In this document: one piece after another, positions 24,855 through 31,815 of the stretch
How positions within the stretch are numbered: the stretch's first letter is position 1
How the letters are laid out: every line of letters starts with the position of its first letter
Assembly: GCA_022842325.1 (NCBI GenBank)
Contig: JALHPU010000013.1
Coordinates: 1-64,000 of the forward strand
Length of the DNA: 64,000 nt
From: Sulfuritalea sp.
GTDB taxonomy: Bacteria; Pseudomonadota; Gammaproteobacteria; Burkholderiales; Rhodocyclaceae
Reading direction: 5' to 3'
Program-made: the position numbers and the translations under genes
Notes under the pieces: model-generated
What the model was told of the DNA's origin: nothing
What the model saw: only the letters and a program-made list of their open reading frames with translations
Databases searched by the model: none

Positions 24855-25307
24855 TTACAGGCCCCAGACTTGCGGCGCCTTGAGAAAACCGCTTTGCCCG
24901 TCGCGATGCCTGACCCTGGCCCAGCCAGCCGCAACGCCTTCCAGCAGCTCCAGCACCACGTCGCGTTCGGCTTCGAACACCAGCGCGGCCTTGTCGTCCG
25001 CGGCCGCGCGAACCTGGGCCCGATCCGCGCGCACGATGACATTGCGCTTGTCCGCCAGGTGCTTCTTTTCGATCCAGACCAGGTCGCCGCGGCTGTCGCG
25101 CACCTTGGACCAGCCTTCGAGGCCGACCACCAGCTCCACTGGCGTGCCGCCCAGCACCACGAACAGCGGCTTGGCCTTGGCCGAAGGTGCGTCGTATACC
25201 GGCGCCGCCTCGGCCACCGAGCGGTAGTCCAGCGCATGCGCGGGTGCCGCCGCGGCCAGCGGCAGCAACAGGAAGATCAACCGCCGTAGCGCCACTGGTG
25301 CCAGCAT
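24855..25307 (-). CDS. SH3-domain periplasmic protein
   Basis: 150 residues. Signal peptide LIFLLLPLAAAAPAHA, then two SH3-like repeats: ...PVELVVGLEGWSKVRDSRGDLVWIEKKHL and DVVLELLEGVAAGWARVRHRDGQSGFLK. Each holds the W-x-KVRD/G pattern of bacterial SH3b domains. It is probably a periplasmic peptidoglycan-associated protein; the function is unproved. ATG at 25307, 20 bases after secB, with no strong Shine-Dalgarno. It sits between secB and gpsA. Confidence 0.8.
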   Translation of the reverse strand: MLAPVALRRLIFLLLPLAAAAPAHALDYRSVAEAAPVYDAPSAKAKPLFVVLGGTPVELVVGLEGWSKVRDSRGDLVWIEKKHLADKRNVIVRADRAQVRAAADDKAALVFEAERDVVLELLEGVAAGWARVRHRDGQSGFLKAPQVWGL

Positions 25308-25327
25308 TTGGTTTTTGGTATCGCCGA

Positions 25328-25783
25328 CTATTGCAGTTGAATCTTGCTCTCGGCCTGCTGCTGCTCCATCAGGCGCTGCTGGTAGAGCGACTCGAAATTG
25401 ACCGGCGCCAGAATCACGGGCGGGAAGCCGGCGCGATTGATCGCATCGGAGATGGTTTCGCGCGCGTACGGGAACAGGATGTTGGGGCATGCCACGGCAA
25501 GAATCGGCTCCATGTCCTGCTCCGGCACGTTGCGGATCTGGAAAATGCCGGCCTTCACCACCTCGACCAGGAAGAAGGCCTTGTCGGCTTCCTTGGCGTT
25601 CACCGTGATCGTCAGCGCCACTTCGTACATGCCGTCGCCGATGGTGTTCGCCGCACTCTGGATCTGCACCTCGATGCTCGGCGTCTCGCGCTCGAGAAAG
25701 ATCTGGGGGGCGTTGGGCACCTCGATGGAGAGATCCTTGACGTAAATCTTTTCGATGCTGAATACCGGCTGCTCGTCGCTCAT
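25328..25783 (-). CDS. secB: Protein-export chaperone SecB
   Basis: 151 residues, full length. Typical start QPVFSIEKIYVKDLSIEVPNAP. Conserved core motifs are YEVALTITVNAK, CPNILFPYARETISDAINRAGFPPV and LAPVNFESLY. The tetramer keeps preproteins unfolded for SecA. In the same run as grxC and gpsA, an order common in proteobacteria. Confidence 0.96.
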   Translation of the reverse strand: MSDEQPVFSIEKIYVKDLSIEVPNAPQIFLERETPSIEVQIQSAANTIGDGMYEVALTITVNAKEADKAFFLVEVVKAGIFQIRNVPEQDMEPILAVACPNILFPYARETISDAINRAGFPPVILAPVNFESLYQQRLMEQQQAESKIQLQ

Positions 25784-25816
25784 GATGAATTGGTGGGTGA
25801 AGGAAAAGGGGTGATT

Positions 25817-26074
25817 CTACGCGGCCAGCAACGGATCGAGCTTGCCCTGGTGCTCCAGCGCATACAGTTCGTCGCAACCGCCGACATGGGTCTCGCCGAT
25901 GTAGATCTGCGGAACGGTGCGGCGGCCGGTCTTCTGCATCATTTCTTCGCGCCGTGCCGGATCGAGGTCGACGCGCACCTTCTCGATCTCGGTGACGCCC
26001 TTGCGCGTCAGCAATTGCTCGGCCCGCACGCAAAACGGACAGACGGCGGTGGAATACATCAATACTTTGGCCAT
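25817..26074 (-). CDS. grxC: Glutaredoxin 3
   Basis: 85 residues. Active site CPFC (residues 12-15) in MYSTAVCPFCVRAEQLL. The cis-Pro motif is RRTVPQIYIGETHVGGCDELYAL. GrxC class-I glutaredoxins reduce disulfides with glutathione. Positioned 14 bases downstream of the rhodanese gene, before secB. Confidence 0.95.
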   Translation of the reverse strand: MAKVLMYSTAVCPFCVRAEQLLTRKGVTEIEKVRVDLDPARREEMMQKTGRRTVPQIYIGETHVGGCDELYALEHQGKLDPLLAA

Positions 26075-26088
26075 TCGAATTTCCTTGT

Positions 26089-26499
26089 TCAGGATTTGGT
26101 GGTCAGCGGCAGGCTGGCATCCCGCCAGCTGCCGATGCCGCCGGCAAGACTGAATACCTTGGCGAAGCCGCTCTTCTTGAGCTGGCCGCAAGCCGACGAG
26201 GAACGGTTGCCCGACGCGCAGATGACGATGATCGGCTTGTCCTTGAATTTCTCCAGCTCGGACATGCGCTTTTCGAGCTGGCCGAGCGTGATGTGCCGCG
26301 CGCCGGTGATGTGGCCGGTGCTCCATTCGGCGGTCTCGCGCACGTCCAGCACCAGTGCGTCTTCGCGGTTCATCAGCAGCGTCGCCTCGGCCGGACTCAA
26401 ATTCGACACGTTGCCGCCGGCCACCATCGGCCACAGCAGCATGCCGCCGCTCACGATGGCGATACCCACCCAAACCATGTTCTCTTGCAAAAATTCCAT
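26089..26499 (-). CDS. Membrane-anchored rhodanese (YibN-like)
   Basis: 136 residues. One N-terminal membrane helix (MVWVGIAIVSGGMLLWPMVAG) and a single rhodanese domain with catalytic loop CASGNRSS and the CH2A-type region LVLDVRETAEWSTGHI. It transfers sulfane sulfur to acceptors or relays persulfide. It lies directly after an ArsR-family gene with SqrR/BigR-type cysteines, which fits a persulfide-related role. Gap to grxC is 14 bases. Confidence 0.9.
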   Translation of the reverse strand: MEFLQENMVWVGIAIVSGGMLLWPMVAGGNVSNLSPAEATLLMNREDALVLDVRETAEWSTGHITGARHITLGQLEKRMSELEKFKDKPIIVICASGNRSSSACGQLKKSGFAKVFSLAGGIGSWRDASLPLTTKS

Positions 26500-26505
26500 T
26501 GTCGT

Positions 26506-26832
26506 CTATTCCCTGTGTGCCGGAACGCCGCAGAACACCTCGCGCATCAATGCGATGAGTTGCAGCGTGCGCTGGTCGGCGATGCGATAAAAAACCCGGT
26601 TGGCGTCCTTGCGGGTTTGCAGGACGCCCTTGTCGCGCAAGATGGCGAGGTGTTGCGAAATGTTGCTCTGCGAGGTGCCGACGGCTTCGACGATATCCTG
26701 CACGCAGGTTTCCTGATCGCCCACCACGCAGAGGATTTTCAGGCGCAGCGGATGCGAAATCGCCTTCAGCGCTCTCGCTGCGGTTTCAATGTGCTCCTGC
26801 TTGCCTATCAATTCGTTGAGTGCTGTATCCAT
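26506..26832 (-). CDS. ArsR-family repressor with SqrR/BigR-like cysteine pair
   Basis: 108 residues. Winged-helix ArsR fold with recognition helix TSQSNISQHLAILRDKGV and wing RKDANRVFYRI. Cys35 (RLKILCVV) and Cys101 (REVFCGV) lie 66 residues apart. That is the spacing and position of the persulfide-sensing pair in SqrR (C41/C107) and BigR (C42/C108), from memory of those families. A third Cys at 43 is extra. The metal-binding CXC motif of ArsR/SmtB is absent. It heads the run leading to the rhodanese and grxC. Target genes and redox behaviour are inference. Confidence 0.85.
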   Translation of the reverse strand: MDTALNELIGKQEHIETAARALKAISHPLRLKILCVVGDQETCVQDIVEAVGTSQSNISQHLAILRDKGVLQTRKDANRVFYRIADQRTLQLIALMREVFCGVPAHRE

Positions 26833-26888
26833 GCCGTGCTGACTCCTGATTTTGATTTACCTGGCTCTTTCCGCGGCAATTTTTGAAT

Positions 26889-26917
26889 ATTATAGAGTAC
26901 TGTTAGAGCTCTGTCGG
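26889..26917 (-). promoter_or_regulatory. Candidate promoter of the ArsR-type regulator operon
   Basis: Minus strand: -35 CCGACA (26917-26912), 17-base spacer, -10 TATAAT (26894-26889), about 57 bases before the regulator start. The -10 is perfect and the -35 matches 4 of 6. Confidence 0.5.
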
Positions 26918-26920
26918 TTT

Positions 26921-26969
26921 GCCTTTCAAGCCGGGCGGGCATGATTTGCCCGCCAATACCCGGAAAGGC
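26921..26969. repeat. Long imperfect inverted repeat between arsR-type gene and gpmA
   Basis: Inner arms GGCGGGCA / TGCCCGCC (26934-26941 and 26947-26954) with a 5-base loop. Outer arms are GCCTTTC / GAAAGGC (26921-26927 and 26963-26969). It lies between divergent genes, so it is not a normal terminator. It may be a cruciform or regulator site, or the relic of a repeat. Confidence 0.4.
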
Positions 26970-27082
26970 AAAACAGCCTTGCGCTCCCTGGTTCCGGCGC
27001 CGCGATCGCCGGCATTGAGCCGCGGGTCAAGCGCTGATGCGGACGGTACAATGGCGTTTTTGCGCGCATTAAGGCCTACACC

Positions 27083-27832
27083 ATGTACAAAATCGTTCTG
27101 CTTCGCCATGGCGAATCGACCTGGAACCAGGAAAACCGCTTCACCGGCTGGACCGACGTCGGCCTGACCGAGAAGGGACTGGCCGAAGCCGTGGCCGCCG
27201 GACAGTTGCTCAAGAAGGAAGGCTTCGCCTTCGACATCGCCTATACCTCGGTACTGCGCCGCGCGATCAAGACGCTGTGGACCGTGCTGGAAGAAATGGA
27301 CCGCATGTGGATTCCGGTGCAGCATTCCTGGCGGCTGAACGAACGCCATTACGGTGCCCTGCAGGGGCTCAACAAGGCCGAAACCGCGGCCAAGTTTGGC
27401 GAAGCACAGGTGCTGGTCTGGCGCCGGGCCTACGACACGCCGCCGCCACCACTGGCGGAAGACGACCCACGCCTGGAAACCGCCAACCCGCGCTATGCGG
27501 ACCTGCCGCCCGCGCAGTTTCCGCGGACCGAGTGTCTCAAGGACACCGTCGAGCGTTTTCTGCCCTACTGGCACGAAACCATCGCCCCTACCGTAAGGTC
27601 GGGCAAGAAGGTGGTGATCGCCGCGCATGGCAACAGCCTGCGCGCACTGATCAAGTATCTCGACAATGTCTCGGACGCCGACATCGTCGGCCTCAACATT
27701 CCCACCGCGCAACCGCTGGTTTATGAGCTGGATGCGAACCTGAAGCCGATCCGCAACTACTATCTGGGCGACGCCGAGGCGATCAAGGCTGCCATGCAGG
27801 CGGTGGCGAATCAGGGCAAAGCAAAGGCGTGA
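27083..27832 (+). CDS. gpmA: 2,3-bisphosphoglycerate-dependent phosphoglycerate mutase
   Basis: 249 residues, full length. Active-site [20 protein letters not shown] with the phosphorylated His near residue 9. Further motifs are [12 protein letters not shown] and the second His in [17 protein letters not shown]. Converts 3- to 2-phosphoglycerate in glycolysis. The stop overlaps the GTG start of the envC-like gene (GTGA). A TACAAT at 27047 is a possible -10 box. Confidence 0.95.
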   Translation: MYKIVLLRHGESTWNQENRFTGWTDVGLTEKGLAEAVAAGQLLKKEGFAFDIAYTSVLRRAIKTLWTVLEEMDRMWIPVQHSWRLNERHYGALQGLNKAETAAKFGEAQVLVWRRAYDTPPPPLAEDDPRLETANPRYADLPPAQFPRTECLKDTVERFLPYWHETIAPTVRSGKKVVIAAHGNSLRALIKYLDNVSDADIVGLNIPTAQPLVYELDANLKPIRNYYLGDAEAIKAAMQAVANQGKAKA

Positions 27833-29067
27833 TATCCGGGCGCAGGATTTGCGGCTATGTATTTTGCCTTGCCGCATTTCTTGCTGCCACTGCACTCGCC
27901 GCCGGCGTCGATGCGAAGCAGGACCAACTGCAGGACCTGAAAAGCCGTATCGAGACCCTGCGCCGCGAGATGGCCGCGGCCGAGGAATCCAGGACCTACG
28001 CCGCCGACCAGCTGCGCGAAACCGAATCGGCGATCTCCAACACCAACCGGCGACTGCATGAACTGGGCACCGAACGTTCGGAACTGCAAGCCGAACTGGC
28101 CGATCTGGAAACCCAGAACCAGCGCCTGGACCGCCAGACCGGCACGCAACAGAACCAGCTGGCGCGCCTGCTCAACCGCCAGTTTGTCGGCGGCGATGCG
28201 GACGCGCTGAAGCTGCTGCTGTCGGGCCACGACCCCAACCAGTCCGCGCGCGACAGCTACTTCCTGACCCAGCTCTCGCGCGCCAAGGCTGACCTGATCC
28301 AGCAGCTGCGCGCGGTCGCAGCCGAGAAAAAACGCCTGGCGGATGCCGCGCGCGAACGCCAGGCGCAGCTGGCCGAAATCGAACGCCGGCAACATGAAAG
28401 CCGTGCCCAACTGCTCGACCGCAAGAAGCAGCGGCTGACCAAGCTGGCGGCGATCGCCGACCGGCTCAAGGCCCAGCACCGTGAAATCAATACCCTGAAA
28501 CGGAACGAACAACGACTCGCAAAACTAATCGAAGGACTGGCCCGCATCGCAGCAACGAAGCGGGCCAAGCCGAGAGTTCCCCAAGGGACGCACAGCGCTG
28601 GCGCTGGCAGCACGGCGGCACCGCGCACCTCGAAGCTCAAGAACCACGATCCGGGCGATGTCGGTGGCGCCTTCGCCGCCCTGCGCGGCAAGCTCCGCCT
28701 GCCGGTCAAGGGCGCCATTGCCGGCCGCTTCGGCAGCCCGCGCCCGGAAGGGGGTGCGGCATGGAAGGGGGTGTTCATTCGCGCCGCCGAGGGTCTTGAG
28801 GTACGGGCCGTGGCGGGCGGCGCCGTGGTGTTCTCGGACTGGCTGCGCGGCTTCGGCAACCTGCTGATCATCGACCACGGCGATGACTTCCTGTCCGTCT
28901 ATGGCAACAACGAATCCCTGCTGGCATCGGTAGGCGCCAGCATCAAGGGCGGCGAAACCGTCGCCACCGTGGGAAACAGCGGCGGTAACCCGGACTCGGG
29001 TTTATACTTTGAACTTCGACACAAGGGTCAGCCCTTCGACCCCCTGAAATGGGCCGGTAATCGCTGA
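27829..29067 (+). CDS. envC: EnvC-like murein hydrolase activator (M23 fold, degenerate)
   Basis: 412 residues. Signal sequence ([17 protein letters not shown]) and a long coiled coil over about residues 30-240 rich in Gln/Arg/Glu. The C-terminal LytM/M23 domain begins at [15 protein letters not shown]. The metal ligands of active M23 peptidases are missing: YGNNE stands where HxH would be and WKGVF where the first His would be. This is as in E. coli EnvC, which activates amidases rather than cutting peptidoglycan. GTG start at 27829. Likely co-transcribed with gpmA and ctpA. Confidence 0.88.
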   Translation: MISGRRICGYVFCLAAFLAATALAAGVDAKQDQLQDLKSRIETLRREMAAAEESRTYAADQLRETESAISNTNRRLHELGTERSELQAELADLETQNQRLDRQTGTQQNQLARLLNRQFVGGDADALKLLLSGHDPNQSARDSYFLTQLSRAKADLIQQLRAVAAEKKRLADAARERQAQLAEIERRQHESRAQLLDRKKQRLTKLAAIADRLKAQHREINTLKRNEQRLAKLIEGLARIAATKRAKPRVPQGTHSAGAGSTAAPRTSKLKNHDPGDVGGAFAALRGKLRLPVKGAIAGRFGSPRPEGGAAWKGVFIRAAEGLEVRAVAGGAVVFSDWLRGFGNLLIIDHGDDFLSVYGNNESLLASVGASIKGGETVATVGNSGGNPDSGLYFELRHKGQPFDPLKWAGNR

Positions 29068-29113
29068 AGGCCCCAACCCCGGCGCGACCCGCCGCTATCC
29101 GTTCGGAGTTCCT

Positions 29114-30520
29114 ATGAGCAGCAAGCTGCAACACGTGGGTCTGGTGGTGTCGGGACTGATCGCCGGCATCTTCATCAGCCTGAATTTTTCTGCCAGTGCC
29201 GGCAAGGATGCCGCCACGTCGTCTTTGCCGATCGAGGAGCTGCGCAGCTTCGCCGATGTCTACAACGCCATCAAGCAGGGCTACGTCGAGCCGGTCGACG
29301 ACAAGAAGCTGATCACCCATGCCATCAGCGGCATGCTGGCCAATCTCGATCCGCACTCGGCCTATCTCGACGCCGATTCCTTCAAGGATCTGCAGGTCAG
29401 CACCCAGGGCGAATTCGGCGGTCTCGGCATCGAGGTCGGCATGGAAGACGGCTTCGTCAAGGTCGTCTCGCCAATCGAGGACACGCCGGCCTACAAGGCC
29501 GGCTTGAAGCCCGGCGACCTGATCATCAAGCTCGACGACACGCCGGTCAAGGGCCTCACGCTGAACGATGCGGTGAAGAAGATGCGCGGCAAGCCGAAGA
29601 CCCAGATCCGGCTCACCATCGTGCGCAAGGGCGAAGTCAAACCCTTCGAAGTCACGCTGACGCGCGAGAAGATCAAGGTGCAAAGCGTCAAGTCGAAGCT
29701 GCTCGAGGGCGGCCTGGGCTATATGCGGGTCACCCAGTTCCAGGAGGAAACCGCGCCCGACGTGGTGAGGCACCTCGAGAAGCTGGCCAAGGCCGACAAG
29801 GACGCCAAGGGCAGCGGCATCAAGGGCCTGGTACTCGATCTGCGCAACGATCCCGGCGGCTTGCTCAACGGCGCGGTCGGCGTCTCCGCCGCCTTCCTGC
29901 CGCCGCAAACGCTGGTCACCTCGACCGACGGCCGCACCGAGGACGCCAAGCGGCGCTATACCGCGAGCCCGGAAGACTACCAGCGCGGCTACAAGGACGA
30001 CTTCATGAAGAACCTGCCGGCCTTCGCCAAGACCACGCCGATGGTGGTGCTGGTCAATGGCGGTTCGGCCTCGGCATCGGAGATCGTCGCCGGCGCGCTG
30101 CAGGACCACAAGCGGGCCGTGGTGATGGGCACCCAGACCTTCGGCAAGGGCTCCGTACAAACTGTCCTGCCGCTGTCCAACAACGCCGCGATCAAGCTCA
30201 CCACGGCGCGCTACTTCACGCCGTCGGGACGTTCGATCCAGGCCAAGGGCATCACGCCCGACATCATCGTCGAGGAATCCGCCAACGGCGGCTCGCGCGA
30301 GCGCACTCGCGAAGCCGATCTGGAACGCCACCTCGGCGGCGACAAGGAGAAACCCGCGGAGACGGCAGCGCCCAAGCCGCAGTCCAAGACCGACAAGAAG
30401 GGCAAGGTCGACGAGGCGGAAGAATCGCCGCACGCCCCGCTCGAGTTCGCCTCGCCGAAGGACTACCAGTTGACGCAGGCGGTGAATCTGCTCAAGGCCT
30501 GGCAAATCATCAAGCACTGA
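29114..30520 (+). CDS. ctpA: Carboxy-terminal processing protease (S41)
   Basis: 468 residues. N-terminal signal/anchor (VVSGLIAGIFISLNFSASAG), a CTP N-terminal domain (YNAIKQGYVEPVDDKKL), a PDZ domain (GEFGGLGIEVGMEDGFVKVV) and a tail-specific protease domain. The catalytic Ser lies in NGGSASASEIVAGALQD and the Lys in TFGKGSVQT. The C-terminus is a charged Lys/Glu linker and a final helix (YQLTQAVNLLKAW). Shine-Dalgarno GGAG at 5 bases. Pairing with an EnvC-like gene is common and suggests cell-envelope processing. Confidence 0.95.
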   Translation: MSSKLQHVGLVVSGLIAGIFISLNFSASAGKDAATSSLPIEELRSFADVYNAIKQGYVEPVDDKKLITHAISGMLANLDPHSAYLDADSFKDLQVSTQGEFGGLGIEVGMEDGFVKVVSPIEDTPAYKAGLKPGDLIIKLDDTPVKGLTLNDAVKKMRGKPKTQIRLTIVRKGEVKPFEVTLTREKIKVQSVKSKLLEGGLGYMRVTQFQEETAPDVVRHLEKLAKADKDAKGSGIKGLVLDLRNDPGGLLNGAVGVSAAFLPPQTLVTSTDGRTEDAKRRYTASPEDYQRGYKDDFMKNLPAFAKTTPMVVLVNGGSASASEIVAGALQDHKRAVVMGTQTFGKGSVQTVLPLSNNAAIKLTTARYFTPSGRSIQAKGITPDIIVEESANGGSRERTREADLERHLGGDKEKPAETAAPKPQSKTDKKGKVDEAEESPHAPLEFASPKDYQLTQAVNLLKAWQIIKH

Positions 30521-30535
30521 ATCCGGACGCAAGCG

Positions 30536-31018
30536 ATGAGCAGAATGACCCCTGAAAAGGCCCGCGAGTTGCGCGATGAAGTGCGCGACGGCAAGCATCG
30601 TCAGCGTCCTGCCGCCTTCGTGCCGCAGCCCGGCACGCGCAAGCACCGCGAACTGCGCTTCGACCACCAGCATCCGGAACACGTCGAGGAGGCGCGCAAG
30701 CTGCTGGCCGGGCTCGACGGCATGGAAATCGATACCGGCCTGGCGCCCTACAGCCTTTCGATCTGGTACGAAATCAGCGACTACTCGCTGGAGGGCCTCG
30801 AGGCCGCGCTGGTGCGCCAGGGCTTCCATCTCGACCAAAGCCTCTACAGCAAGCTGATGCGCACCATCGTGTACTTCTGCGAGGAAACGCAAATGCGCAA
30901 CATGCGCGTGCCCGAGCGCCTGATCAAGAAATCCCACGAGGTCTATTCCAAGGCCTGGGAACACCACCCGCACGGCGACCACGACGAAACGCCGCCCGAG
31001 TTAAGGCAGGAACGCTAG
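30536..31018 (+). CDS. Conserved hypothetical protein
   Basis: 160 residues, soluble, charged. N-terminal basic region (RELRDEVRDGKHRQRPAAF), then a compact domain with the pattern RELRFDHQHPEHVEEARKLL...GLAPYSLSIWYEISDYSLEGLE. That core resembles a small alpha/beta ferredoxin-like or HMA-like fold, though no CXXC is present. His/Asp-rich C-terminus (EHHPHGDHDE) could bind metal. It lies between ctpA and the moeB-like gene on the same strand, with short gaps. No family recognised. Confidence 0.75.
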   Translation: MSRMTPEKARELRDEVRDGKHRQRPAAFVPQPGTRKHRELRFDHQHPEHVEEARKLLAGLDGMEIDTGLAPYSLSIWYEISDYSLEGLEAALVRQGFHLDQSLYSKLMRTIVYFCEETQMRNMRVPERLIKKSHEVYSKAWEHHPHGDHDETPPELRQER

Positions 31019-31026
31019 GCGCCGCC

Positions 31027-31776
31027 GTGACCGACGACCAGTTGCTGCGCTACAGCCGCCACATCCTGCTGCCGCAGATCGGCATCGAAGGGCAGGAGAA
31101 TATCGTCAGGACGCGCGCGCTGGTGATCGGTGCCGGCGGCTTGGGCTCGCCGGCGGCCTACTACCTGGCCTCGGCCGGCATCGGCACGCTGGTGCTGGCC
31201 GATGGCGACACGGTCGACCTGACCAACCTGCAGCGCCAGATCCTGCATCGCACCGATGCGATTGGCATGGACAAGACCGCCTCGGCCAAACGCACGCTGG
31301 GCGAGATCAACCCCGAGTGCCATGTCATCGCGCTGGCGGAACGCCTTGCCGGGCCGCGCCTGGATCAGGAAGTCGCGCTGGCCGACATCGTCCTCGACTG
31401 CTGCGACAACTTTGCCACGCGCCATGCCGTCAATCGCGCCTGCGTCAAGTTCGGCAAGCCCCTGGTGTCGGGTGCCGCGATCCGTTTCGACGGCCAGGTC
31501 GCGGTATTCGATTCACGCCAGGCGCACACACCCTGCTACCACTGCCTGTTTCCCGAAGGACAGGATGTCGAGGAAGTGCGCTGCGCCGTGATGGGCGTGT
31601 TCGCGCCGCTGACCGGCATCATCGGCACGGTGCAGGCGGCCGAAGCCCTCAAGCTGGTGATCGGCTGCGGCACCAGCCTCGCCGGACGCCTGCTGCTGCT
31701 CGACGGTCTGGGCATGGAATGGCGCGAGATTCGCGTACCGCGGGACCCCGCCTGCAGCGTCTGCGGCCCCGGCTGA
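31027..31776 (+). CDS. moeB: ThiF/MoeB/HesA-type adenylyltransferase
   Basis: 249 residues. Rossmann motif GAGGLG (residues 35-40), the Arg finger and Asp region LADGDTVDLTNLQRQ, and Zn-binding cysteine pairs (CYHC... and CSVCG near the C-terminus). It adenylates the C-terminal Gly-Gly of a ubiquitin-like sulfur carrier such as MoaD or ThiS. There is no C-terminal rhodanese domain. GTG start at 31027. The partner carrier is not in the window, so MoeB versus ThiF is not settled. Confidence 0.85.
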   Translation: MTDDQLLRYSRHILLPQIGIEGQENIVRTRALVIGAGGLGSPAAYYLASAGIGTLVLADGDTVDLTNLQRQILHRTDAIGMDKTASAKRTLGEINPECHVIALAERLAGPRLDQEVALADIVLDCCDNFATRHAVNRACVKFGKPLVSGAAIRFDGQVAVFDSRQAHTPCYHCLFPEGQDVEEVRCAVMGVFAPLTGIIGTVQAAEALKLVIGCGTSLAGRLLLLDGLGMEWREIRVPRDPACSVCGPG

Positions 31777-31815
31777 CGCTCGCTGCACCATGGGCCGCCG
31801 GTTGGCCCTGGTCGG

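Noticed and set aside
27024-27052. Sigma-70 promoter for gpmA
   Set aside because: TACAAT at 27047 is a fair -10 box but no acceptable -35 is at the right spacing, so the promoter is not called.
28943-30982. Long minus-strand open frame opposite ctpA
   Set aside because: Antisense to a gene with unmistakable S41 protease motifs. The antisense product has no recognisable family and a composition typical of shadow frames.
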